Of a DNA stretch of 64,000 nt, positions 27,622 to 35,382 are shown piece by piece; position 1 is the stretch's first letter; every line of letters begins with the position of its first letter. The notes under the pieces are model-generated. The model did no database searches and was not told the DNA's origin. It saw nothing but the letters and a program-made list of their open reading frames with translations. Origin of the DNA: JAXMHN01 sp964578605 (lineage in GTDB: Bacteria; Verrucomicrobiota; Verrucomicrobiia; Limisphaerales; SIBE01). Made by a program: the position numbers and the translations under genes. The stretch spans positions 1 to 64,000 of the forward strand of contig CAZODO010000006.1 of assembly GCA_964578605.1 (NCBI GenBank), in the 5' to 3' direction.

Positions 27622-30600
27622 TGTTGCGCATGTTACGCCGCGTATGTGCCCTGCTTCCGCCGGGGAAGGACTTCCAACGGGGCAGGAACGTGCCTGGCTG
27701 GCTCCCGGTTGGCCTGGTTTGCCTCGGGGTTTTCCATGCCAACGCCAACGACAATGCCCCCAGGCTCGAGGATTTGATCCCGGAACCGGGTGCGGTTCTG
27801 CACGAACTGTTCACGATCGAAGCCGCCTTTGATCGTCCGGTCAATGGGGTCGATGCCGAAGACCTGATCGTCAACGGCGCGGGTGCTACCAACGTGACCG
27901 AGGTTGCGGCCGCCCGGTTTGTCTTCTCCTTTCCCCAGCCACCGGATGGAGTGGTTTCGGTATCCTGGCGTGCCGATCACGGGATTCGCGACGCAGACGG
28001 AGCCGGTTTCGAAGGAAGCTCGTGGAAATACGTCCTCGACTCCGCGCCGGCGACGGAAGGGATCTCCATCTCGGAGTTCATGGCCGCCAATACCAGCGGG
28101 CTGCGCGACGAAAATGGCGACAACTCGGACTGGATCGAGATTCACAACGCCAGCGACACCGGCGTAAACCTGAATGGCTGGTTCCTGACGGATGACCCGG
28201 CCCAGTTGGGCAAATGGCGCTTTCCTGAGGTGACGGTCGCCCCGAGGGAGTTCTTGGTCGTGTTCGCTTCCGAGAAGGGCCGGACCAACGTGACCGGTCG
28301 GTTGCACACGAATTTCAAACTCTCCGCCGGGGGCGAGTACCTGGCCCTGGTTTCGCCAGCGATGACGGTGGTATCGGCGTTCGTCCCGGCGTTTCCGCCC
28401 CAACAGCCTGACGTTTCCTACGGCCGGGCCCCCGGGGAACCCGGAGCTTCCGGATACTTCGTGAAGCCGACGCCTGGAGCCGCGAATTCGGAGAGTGGCG
28501 CCGGCTTTGCGCCAGAAGCGACGTTCTCGCGCGCCAGCGGCACGTTTCGGGAGCCGTTTCGGCTGGAGATATCGGCCGCGCTGGCCGGCGTCCGCATCCG
28601 ATACACCCTGGACGGCTCGCTCCCCACGAACTCGTCACCGCAGTACCTGGCGCCGATCCTCATTACCAACAGCGTGCAAGTGCGTGCGCGAACGTTTCAA
28701 GACGGGATGTTGCCCGGGCCGCCTCGGACGGAGACCTTTCTACTGTTGAGCAACAACCTGGCAGGGTTTACCTCCGACCTGCCGGTGCTGATTCTTCATA
28801 GCCTTGGCAAAGGAGCGCCCAGTTCCAGCCGGCAGAACTTCGCACACCTCTCGGTTTATGAACCGGTGCGAGGCGTGACCTCGTTGACCAACCCGCCGAC
28901 GCTGACCACACGCGCCGCCATCAAGCTTCGAGGATCGAGCACGCAGGGCCTGCCGAAATCCAGCTATGCCCTCGAGCTTTGGGACGACTTCAACCAGGAC
29001 AAAGACAGGGAGGTGCTGGGTCTGCCGGAAGAGTCAGACTGGGTCCTTTACGCTCCCAACGTTTTCGAACCGGTACTGATCCACAACCCGTTCATTCACC
29101 AGCTCAGCCGGGATATCGGGCAGTACTCCTCCCGCACGCGCTTTGTTGAGGTGTATCTGAACAAGGCAACCGGTCCAGTTGCCGCCGTGCATTACAACGG
29201 CATTTACGTCCTCGAAGAGAAAATCAAGATCGGCCCCAGCCGCGTGGATATCGCCAAGCTTAAGCCGGAACATCTGAGCGCACCGGAGGTCACCGGCGGC
29301 TACCTGTTGAAGATCGACCGGCTCGATCCCGGCGATAGCGGGTTCTCAGCCGGGGGGCAAACGGTGGCCTATGTCGATCCGAAAGAGCGTGAGATCAAGC
29401 TGGCCCAGCGCGATCCGCAAGAGCAGTTCATTCGCAAGTACCTCGCGAGCTTTGGCGCCGCGCTGAACGGATCCAACTGGCGCGACCCGGTCCTGGGATA
29501 CGCTGCCTATATCGATGTGCCCGCTTGGATTGATTATCACATCCTTGAACTCCTCAGCGGCAATGTCGATGCCCTTGTGCTCAGCGCCTATTTCCACAAG
29601 CCGCGTGACGGCAAGCTCGTCTTTGGCCCTCACTGGGATTTCGATCGCGCCCTCGGCTCCACCGACGGGCGCGACGCCAACCCGCGCAACTGGGTGACCG
29701 GTCCGTTCTTTGCCGGATGGTGGAGCCGCCTCTTTCGCGACCCGGACTTCTGGCAGCGTTGGATTGACCGTTACCAGGAGCTGCGCCTCTCGCACCTTTC
29801 CCGGACCAACATCAATGGGTTGATCGACCGGCTTGCTAACGAAGTCCGCCAAGCCCAGCCCCGCGAGCGCCAGAAATGGCGCGTCACGCTCCGAGGAGGA
29901 TCCTACCAGAGCGAAGTCGACCGGATGAAGAATTGGCTCTCAAACCGCATCGATTTCATCGATCGGCAGCTCGTTCCCTCACCCCAGATCAGCGCACCGG
30001 GCCAAGCCGTGAAGCCGGGGTTCACGATCACCCTGACGGGGTCCCCTCAGGCGACGATTTACTATACCCTGGACGGTTCCGACCCGCGCGCCTCGCAAGG
30101 TGCCTTGTCGCCCAAAGCGCGGCTCTATACGGCGCCGCTTGTGGTGAACGAGAACGTCCGGGTCGTCGCGCGTTCGCGAAACCTTGCCGCTCGGCAGAGT
30201 GGCGGACCGCCAATCTCAAGTCCGTGGTCGGGTCCAGTCGCCGCCACGTTCACCGCGACACCGCCTCCGCAACTGCTGGTCAGCGAAATGATGTTCCATC
30301 CGGAACCATCGCCCGATCCAGGCGGGGTTGACGAAGCGGAGTTTGAGTTTGTCGAACTGTTGAACGCGGGAGCCGAGCGCCTGAACCTGGCCGGTTACCG
30401 GCTGACGGGCAGCATTCAGTTTGCGTTCGCGAGCACGGGGGCGGTCACACGGCTTGATTCTGGCCAACGGCTGGTTCTCGCGAAGAACGTCGAAGCATTC
30501 CGTTCGCGCTACCCCACCGTGACGAACCTTGCCGGTGAGTTCCGCGGTGAATTGCCCAATAGCCGCCAGCGCCTGGTGTTAACCGGCTCACTCGAAGAGC

Positions 30601-32150
30601 CCATCTTCGAGTTCGAAACCGTCGATTCGTGGCAACCGCTGGCGGATGGATTCGGCTTTAGCCTGGTGCTCGCCAACGAATCCATTGCGCCAGATTCGCT
30701 CTCCGATCCCGCTCACTGGCGCCTCAGTGCGACGATCGGCGGCTCGCCAGGCGCACCCGATCCCGCCCCGCCCCAATTGCCGCGCGTGGTGATCAACGAA
30801 CTGTTGACCTACCCGTCGGGCGTCACGGAGCCCGGCTTCCTGGCCCCCCCTAAGGACGCGCTGGAATTGCATAGCTTGTCCGCGGAACCGGCGGATATTT
30901 CCGGCTGGTTTGTCACCGATGATTTCCGCGAACCCAAGAAGCACCGGCTTGCCGATTCCTTGATCGTCCCGCCAGACGGCTTCGTCTGGTTCGAATCATT
31001 TGGCGCAACCGGCGCCTCCTTCTCGTTCAGCAAGCTGGGCGAGGAGGCCTACCTCTTCTCGGCCGATCAAGACGGCGTCTTGACGGGTTGGGTCCACGGT
31101 TACGCGTTCGGGGCTGCGGAAGAAGGCGTAAGCTTCGGCCGACACGTGACGAGCACGGGCGCCGAAGCGTTTGTGGCGCAATCCAGCCCGAGTTTTGGCG
31201 CGCCAAATAACGGCCCGCGAGTCGGCCCGGTTGTGATCAGCGAGGTTAGCTCCTCGACCGCGCTCGAACAAGACGCAAACGACGCGGCATTCGCCTATAT
31301 AGAACTGCGCAACCTTGGCGGACAGTCGGTTCCCTTGTTCGACCCCGCCAACCCTTCGAACCCATGGAGTGTCCGCGGCACCGTGGAGTTCCAGCTTCCC
31401 GGCGGGCGGGTGCTCTTGCCCCGAGCCAGCCTGGTGCTCGTAGGCTTCGATCCCCAGACCGATCCCGTTAGCCTCGCGCGTTTCCGGTCACGGTATGGTT
31501 TCGAGGATCAGAACCTGGCGGGCCCATGGACGGGGCGGCTGACACGGCCCCGCGGACTTGTGCAACTCTTCAAGCCTGGCCAGCCTGAGCCGGCGGGTGC
31601 CGGCATGCCGGCGACAATCCCGCAGGTGCTGGTTGAACAGGTGTCCTACGCTTTTCCGCCGCCACCTGCAGGTTCCTCCCCGGGCGGCTTGAGTTTGCAG
31701 CGCCGGACCCCCGCGCTCTTTGCTGACGATCCCGCCAACTGGTCGTTCGCCCTTCCTTCTCCCGGGGCAACCGACGCCGATGGCGATGGCCTTCCGGACC
31801 TTTGGGAAGCGGTCCATGGCCTGGATCCCGCGTCCAGTGCCGGGCCTGACGGCGATCAGGGCGACCCGGACGGCGACGGCATGTCCAACGGCTCGGAGTT
31901 TAAGAGTGGCACCCGTCCGCTGGACGCGTCCAGCCGCCTGGAGTTGCAGGCCAGCCTCCACGAAAGCGGCGCGATCCTTCTCTGTTTTCCATCCGTTCCC
32001 GGCCGGAGCTACACGATCGAGTATTGCGAAAATCTCGGCGCCGGCGAGTGGAAGATCCTCAGCTCATACCTGTCCGGCGAATATGAAACCGTGACCGCTT
32101 CTGACATCCCGAGCGGCATTCAACGCTGGTACCGCTTAACACTCCCTTAA
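27618..32150 (+). CDS. CotH-kinase/lamin-tail multidomain secreted protein (1,510 aa)
   Basis: Domains in order, with rough residues: leader and Ig-like (1-140); lamin-tail 1 (148-265); chitobiase-C-like FN3 (300-370); CotH kinase (385-700); a second chitobiase-C-like domain (797-880); lamin-tail 2 (883-995), 3 (1054-1170) and 4 (1203-1330); a DxDGD-rich calcium-loop segment (1386-1437); and the C-terminal YTIEYCENL domain ending WYRLTLP. The kinase part has the RGSSTQ opening motif and HWDFDRALG, whose Asp residues bind metal in CotH proteins, which phosphorylate secreted spore-coat or surface proteins elsewhere. The combination suggests a surface-located kinase tied to a scaffold. The upstream gene overlaps by 4 bp. 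The transcript end is not obvious on this strand. Confidence 0.9.
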   Translation: MMLRMLRRVCALLPPGKDFQRGRNVPGWLPVGLVCLGVFHANANDNAPRLEDLIPEPGAVLHELFTIEAAFDRPVNGVDAEDLIVNGAGATNVTEVAAARFVFSFPQPPDGVVSVSWRADHGIRDADGAGFEGSSWKYVLDSAPATEGISISEFMAANTSGLRDENGDNSDWIEIHNASDTGVNLNGWFLTDDPAQLGKWRFPEVTVAPREFLVVFASEKGRTNVTGRLHTNFKLSAGGEYLALVSPAMTVVSAFVPAFPPQQPDVSYGRAPGEPGASGYFVKPTPGAANSESGAGFAPEATFSRASGTFREPFRLEISAALAGVRIRYTLDGSLPTNSSPQYLAPILITNSVQVRARTFQDGMLPGPPRTETFLLLSNNLAGFTSDLPVLILHSLGKGAPSSSRQNFAHLSVYEPVRGVTSLTNPPTLTTRAAIKLRGSSTQGLPKSSYALELWDDFNQDKDREVLGLPEESDWVLYAPNVFEPVLIHNPFIHQLSRDIGQYSSRTRFVEVYLNKATGPVAAVHYNGIYVLEEKIKIGPSRVDIAKLKPEHLSAPEVTGGYLLKIDRLDPGDSGFSAGGQTVAYVDPKEREIKLAQRDPQEQFIRKYLASFGAALNGSNWRDPVLGYAAYIDVPAWIDYHILELLSGNVDALVLSAYFHKPRDGKLVFGPHWDFDRALGSTDGRDANPRNWVTGPFFAGWWSRLFRDPDFWQRWIDRYQELRLSHLSRTNINGLIDRLANEVRQAQPRERQKWRVTLRGGSYQSEVDRMKNWLSNRIDFIDRQLVPSPQISAPGQAVKPGFTITLTGSPQATIYYTLDGSDPRASQGALSPKARLYTAPLVVNENVRVVARSRNLAARQSGGPPISSPWSGPVAATFTATPPPQLLVSEMMFHPEPSPDPGGVDEAEFEFVELLNAGAERLNLAGYRLTGSIQFAFASTGAVTRLDSGQRLVLAKNVEAFRSRYPTVTNLAGEFRGELPNSRQRLVLTGSLEEPIFEFETVDSWQPLADGFGFSLVLANESIAPDSLSDPAHWRLSATIGGSPGAPDPAPPQLPRVVINELLTYPSGVTEPGFLAPPKDALELHSLSAEPADISGWFVTDDFREPKKHRLADSLIVPPDGFVWFESFGATGASFSFSKLGEEAYLFSADQDGVLTGWVHGYAFGAAEEGVSFGRHVTSTGAEAFVAQSSPSFGAPNNGPRVGPVVISEVSSSTALEQDANDAAFAYIELRNLGGQSVPLFDPANPSNPWSVRGTVEFQLPGGRVLLPRASLVLVGFDPQTDPVSLARFRSRYGFEDQNLAGPWTGRLTRPRGLVQLFKPGQPEPAGAGMPATIPQVLVEQVSYAFPPPPAGSSPGGLSLQRRTPALFADDPANWSFALPSPGATDADGDGLPDLWEAVHGLDPASSAGPDGDQGDPDGDGMSNGSEFKSGTRPLDASSRLELQASLHESGAILLCFPSVPGRSYTIEYCENLGAGEWKILSSYLSGEYETVTASDIPSGIQRWYRLTLP

Positions 32151-32171
32151 GCGCTGGGCTTGAAAAGCAAA

Positions 32172-32199
32172 CACCCTCGCAGTTTCACCTGCGAGGGTG
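32172..32199 (-). terminator. Rho-independent terminator of the small lipoprotein gene
   Basis: An 11-bp perfect stem, CACCCTCGCAG with CTGCGAGGGTG and a 6-nt loop, is followed on the minus strand by TTTGCTTTTC. It lies about 40 nt after the lipoprotein stop codon. The plus strand lacks a T-run after the stem, so the element most likely serves only the minus strand. Confidence 0.85.
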
Positions 32200-32236
32200 A
32201 GCAGATCGATGCTAGCCTTAACCGGCTGCTGCCCAG

Positions 32237-32368
32237 CTATTGTGCGGGGGCGGCCGGGGCGTTGGTCGTCGTGTCAGTCGCGGCAGGCGCAGTTGTGTCT
32301 TCTTCGGTCGTCGGGCTGCAACCAGCCAAGAACACCAGCAGCGGAACCAGCAACAGAATTTTTTTCAT
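32237..32368 (-). CDS. 43-residue lipoprotein
   Basis: The frame from ATG 32368 encodes 43 residues: a charged start MKK, a hydrophobic core ILLLVPLLVF, a lipobox LAGC with the modified Cys at residue 17, and a short Thr/Ala/Pro-rich mature tail ending PAPAQ-like. A ribosome-binding site AGAGGA lies about 8 nt upstream, a promoter at 32398-32427 and a strong terminator at 32172-32199, so the gene is a stand-alone unit. It resembles entericidin-type small membrane lipoproteins only in size and layout; no function is known. It is shorter than usual gene-calling cut-offs and easily missed. Confidence 0.82.
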   Translation of the reverse strand: MKKILLLVPLLVFLAGCSPTTEEDTTAPAATDTTTNAPAAPAQ

Positions 32369-32397
32369 GGTTTTGTCCTCTACCTAATTGCGCGCTC

Positions 32398-32427
32398 AGT
32401 CTAGCGGCTTTGTGAGACGTCCGTCAA
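32398..32427 (-). promoter_or_regulatory. Sigma-70-like promoter of the small lipoprotein
   Basis: On the minus strand TTGACG (32422-32427) and TAGACT (32398-32403) are separated by 18 bp. This places a transcription start about 23 nt ahead of the ATG at 32368, a short leader containing the ribosome-binding site. Confidence 0.65.
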
Positions 32428-32527
32428 GCCGCGATCCGGGGCGTTTCCGCCCCTCCCGCTGGCCACAACGGAGCCCGAATAACATCTTGATCCGTGCGCA
32501 AGCCCTGGTCAATCCCGCAGTTAGCTC

Positions 32528-33556
32528 TCAACCACCGGTCGGCACAGGGTCAGGCGCGCTCAACTCCGGATCCTTTTCGGCATCGGCCTTTCGATAAAGC
32601 GCTGTGGGGATGAGGATCTGTTTGGGAATTTCCTTGCCCTCGAAATGCTCCACGATTACGCGCGTCGTCTCCATCCCGATGTTCTCCGGAAACTGAATCG
32701 GGTCCGCATAGATCTTGCCCGCTCGAATGGCCGCCTTTCCCTCCGGTTGTCCGTCGAACCCGATCAGCTTTACCTGCCCGGCTTTTCCGGCCTTCTCAAG
32801 AGCCGCATATGCACCCAGCGCGGACGGATCGTTAATGGCGAAGATGCCGGAGAGGTTCGGATGCGCCTGAATGAGGTCTTCCGCCGCCTTGAAACTCTGG
32901 TCTTTGGCCCCCCCGCCGGGAATTCTCGCCACAACCCTGATGTCAGCCCGGCCGCTTTCGTTCTCCGCCTTGATGATCTCGTCGAAGCCTTGGGTGCGGA
33001 GCATTACCGATTCCACGACCGGATGATCGAGAATCGCCACTGTGCCTTTGCCCCCAAGGACCTCGATCATGGCCTGTGCCGCTTGTTTGCCGCCGCTATA
33101 GTTGTCCGTAGCCACATGGCAGATGACCTGCGCCGCCGGGTCCAGGGAGGCGATATCGGCTGTAAACACCGGAATTCCCGCCAGGTTGGCCTCTTGAATC
33201 GGGGCACTGATCGCTTTCGAGTCGCAGGGCGTCAGCACAATGGCCACCGTCTTCCGCACGATGAAGTCCTTGACTTGGTGCTGCTGGCGGGCGACGTCGA
33301 ATTCACCGCTCACAACCATCACGTCGTACCCATGCCTGGCCCCTTCCGCCTTGATCGTGTCTGCAATCTGCTTGAAGAACGGGTTCGTCAACGTCAACAC
33401 GGACACCCCGATCGTCCCCCGCGACTTGCCGGCAGTCGGCGTGCTCTGCGGCGATCCCGCCGGCTCATCCTTGCGGCCGCAACCCCACACGAGGAGCAGA
33501 ATCAACATGAAAACAGTCCAGGACCCAGCGTGACCCTTTGGCTGAAACGGTTTCAT
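32528..33556 (-). CDS. Sugar-type ABC substrate-binding lipoprotein (RbsB-like)
   Basis: The 342-residue protein has a lipoprotein signal (hydrophobic VFMLILLLVW then GC at about residue 26) and a periplasmic-binding-protein type 1 fold. Features are the GVSVLTLTNPFFKQIAD opening, a QQHQVKDFI segment, VTADI/ATDNYSGG motifs in the hinge region and IGFDGQPEG near the end, as in ribose- and other sugar-binding proteins. No permease or ATPase for it is encoded nearby, so it either works with a transporter elsewhere or acts as a sensor. A 43-bp palindrome and an AT-rich 11-bp array lie upstream and may control it. Ligand unknown. Confidence 0.9.
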   Translation of the reverse strand: MKPFQPKGHAGSWTVFMLILLLVWGCGRKDEPAGSPQSTPTAGKSRGTIGVSVLTLTNPFFKQIADTIKAEGARHGYDVMVVSGEFDVARQQHQVKDFIVRKTVAIVLTPCDSKAISAPIQEANLAGIPVFTADIASLDPAAQVICHVATDNYSGGKQAAQAMIEVLGGKGTVAILDHPVVESVMLRTQGFDEIIKAENESGRADIRVVARIPGGGAKDQSFKAAEDLIQAHPNLSGIFAINDPSALGAYAALEKAGKAGQVKLIGFDGQPEGKAAIRAGKIYADPIQFPENIGMETTRVIVEHFEGKEIPKQILIPTALYRKADAEKDPELSAPDPVPTGG

Positions 33557-33652
33557 AGGATGTTGGCACTCTGATCCGATCCGCGGTCCTAGCGCCAGCT
33601 CTTTCTAACGCTCCCAGGGCCGAAGCGAACCCGGCAAAGCCCCCCGGCAATG

Positions 33653-33695
33653 CGGCAAACGTTGCGATCCGGCGCCGGATCGCTCTCCTTTGCCG
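33653..33695. promoter_or_regulatory. 43-bp interrupted palindrome, candidate operator or cruciform
   Basis: A perfect 20-bp palindrome, GCGATCCGGCGCCGGATCGC at 33664-33683, is flanked by a further inverted pair CGGCAAA (33653-33659) and TTTGCCG (33689-33695). It lies about 110 bp upstream of the sugar-binding gene start. A dimeric regulator site is the simplest reading. The perfect symmetry without a loop argues against a terminator. Confidence 0.55.
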
Positions 33696-33733
33696 AAGGT
33701 AGCGCGGTCCCTTCGCTCTGCATTTGATAGTCT

Positions 33734-33799
33734 ACTATGGTTTTAGAATATTGTTACTATTCCATTATAGTTAAACCATAGTGGCATCATAGTTAAACG
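33734..33799. repeat. 11-bp phased repeat array D (AT-rich, head-to-head)
   Basis: Six consecutive 11-bp units are ACTATGGTTTT, AGAATATTGTT, ACTATTCCATT, then ATAGTTAAACC, ATAGTGGCATC and ATAGTTAAACG. The last three are the complement, in another register, of an ACTATGGTTTA-like unit, so the arms face each other. ATAGT recurs exactly every 11 bp in the right arm. The array is strongly AT-rich in a high-GC region. Confidence 0.8.
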
Positions 33800-34066
33800 T
33801 TGGTAGAATACCGGAGGAACATCGATTGATCTGTTGATGGAGCCCGGCACAACCTCACTTGGGCCAGGCGCATGAGCCCATATTCCCCAGCCCGCCGTCC
33901 AACCCGCCGTCTTGGCGCGCTCCCTGGGACAAACGTTTGCCCGTCGTCCGGCAGGGTTAAGCCCGGGGTGGCGGGCGAAAAGAACCGCCCTATTCAGTGT
34001 GACGGCCGAAAATGGCGGGTCAGAAACGACTTTGCCAAAGTCGGCCCGGCGCGTTAGCCTCCTGCT

Positions 34067-34669
34067 ATGCGCGTCGCGTTCAAAGAATGGGCGGCTGTGG
34101 TGGATGCCCTTGGCTCGGGACAGCAAATCGTGATTCTGCGCAAGGGTGGAATCAGCGAAGGGCGCCGCGGATTTCAGGTGGAACACGCCGAGTTCTTCCT
34201 TTTCCCCAGTTACTTCCACCAGCAGCGGGATTCCGTTATCCCGTCCGCGCAGGAGCGATTTGACCAGATCGAGGCTCTCGCCAGGGATGCAGAGCGAGTG
34301 CGGATCGAATTCTTCGCGCACGTTGTCTCGTGGAAGCGCCTGGAATCCCTCGCGGCGGCCCGACGTCTCCAAGGACAGCATATATGGCGGGACGAAGTGA
34401 TCGAAACCCGGTTCAACTGGGGGACGGAAGACAATATTCACGCCTTGGCGGTGCGGGTCTTTCGGCTTCCCCAGCCGGTGGATCTGCCCAACTCGCCTTC
34501 CTACGCCGGGTGCAAATCGTGGATCGAGCTGGATGACGAGTTTCCGACCGAGGGAGCGGTTCCGGTGCTTTCGAAGGAAGCGTTCAACGAGAAGCTGAAC
34601 CAGTTCCATGCCGCGCTGGACCAGGGCGCTCCGGAAGATCCCACCCAACCGGCCGCGCCGCCAGCCTAG
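34067..34669 (+). CDS. DUF1802 family protein
   Basis: The 200-residue protein matches the DUF1802 family through its opening (FKEWAAVVDALGSGQQIVIL RKGG-like), the GGISEGRRGFQVEHAEFFLF block, which resembles a conserved acidic-aromatic pattern, and a C-terminal region with SYAGCKSWIELDD. No signal peptide is seen, so it is cytosolic. Function is unknown in this family. It precedes maf by 65 bp on the same strand. An antisense frame of 310 codons over the same DNA was rejected. Confidence 0.85.
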   Translation: MRVAFKEWAAVVDALGSGQQIVILRKGGISEGRRGFQVEHAEFFLFPSYFHQQRDSVIPSAQERFDQIEALARDAERVRIEFFAHVVSWKRLESLAAARRLQGQHIWRDEVIETRFNWGTEDNIHALAVRVFRLPQPVDLPNSPSYAGCKSWIELDDEFPTEGAVPVLSKEAFNEKLNQFHAALDQGAPEDPTQPAAPPA

Positions 34670-34734
34670 CTCCAACCCGGGCGCCCAGGGGGAGCGTGAA
34701 AAGCTCCCTCACCCGGGGGCCCGCCCGTTCACCG

Positions 34735-35316
34735 ATGAACTTGCCTCCGCTGATTCTTGCTTCGGCCTCTCGGCGGCGGGCGGAATTGCTCCGTCCCCTT
34801 GGCGTGCCGTTCCGCGTGGTTCCGAGCGACGCGCCCGAGGTCCATGAGGATCACCTGACGGCCGGGGAACTCGCCCAGTTAAACGCGTTTCGAAAAGCGC
34901 GTTCGGTCGCACAGGCTTATCCGGAGGCTTTGGTCGTGGGTGCGGACACCCTCGTCTACCTTGGCAGCCGCCTCTTTGGCAAACCGCGAGACCTAGATCA
35001 CGCGCGCCAGATGCTGACGGAACTGCAAGGCAGGACCCACCAAGTGGTTACAGGTGTCTGCTTGATCCATCTTCACACCCGGCGGCGGTGCCTGCTGGCC
35101 GAAGGCACCGGCGTCCGGTTCAAGCCGCTGGATCGCGCCTTAATTGACCGGTACCTCGCCGCCACAAACCCCCTCGACAAAGCGGGAGGATACGCCATTC
35201 AGGAATCGGGGGATTGGATCGTGGAGGAGATTTCTGGCTCTTACTCGAACGTGGTAGGGTTGCCGATGGAACGGCTTACGGCAGAGCTTCAAAGGTGGGG
35301 TGAATTCACGGGCTGA
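34735..35316 (+). CDS. maf: Maf-like nucleoside triphosphate pyrophosphatase
   Basis: The 193-residue protein has the Maf signature LILASASRRRAELL at residues 5-18, a VVGADTLVYL motif with the catalytic Asp, a GKPRDLDHARQML segment and DKAGGYAIQE near the C-terminus. Maf enzymes hydrolyse non-canonical or modified nucleotides (such as dTTP/UTP or m7GTP) to monophosphates, a house-cleaning role linked to septation control. ATG 34735 is used because the family motif starts there; a GTG at 34696 would add an unconserved leader. Confidence 0.93.
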   Translation: MNLPPLILASASRRRAELLRPLGVPFRVVPSDAPEVHEDHLTAGELAQLNAFRKARSVAQAYPEALVVGADTLVYLGSRLFGKPRDLDHARQMLTELQGRTHQVVTGVCLIHLHTRRRCLLAEGTGVRFKPLDRALIDRYLAATNPLDKAGGYAIQESGDWIVEEISGSYSNVVGLPMERLTAELQRWGEFTG

Positions 35317-35382
35317 ACCTGCGGCGTTTGTACCTTATCCGCTCGACATTGGCGGCACTTTGTGGCTCGGCTAGACGTTGCT

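Larger units (their letters stand above)
33557..34066. other. Divergent intergenic region with palindrome and 11-bp array
   Basis: This 510-bp gap between the sugar-binding gene (minus) and the DUF1802 gene (plus) contains a long palindrome (33653-33695) and an AT-rich 11-bp repeat array (33734-33799). The part from 33830 to 34066 looks like ordinary high-GC spacer. A long minus-strand frame crosses it but is antisense to the DUF1802 gene and lacks protein character. Confidence 0.6.

Noticed and set aside
33743..34675. 310-codon minus-strand frame opposite DUF1802
   Set aside because: The plus-strand product matches a known family and has a normal start; the antisense frame crosses repeat DNA and has no domain.
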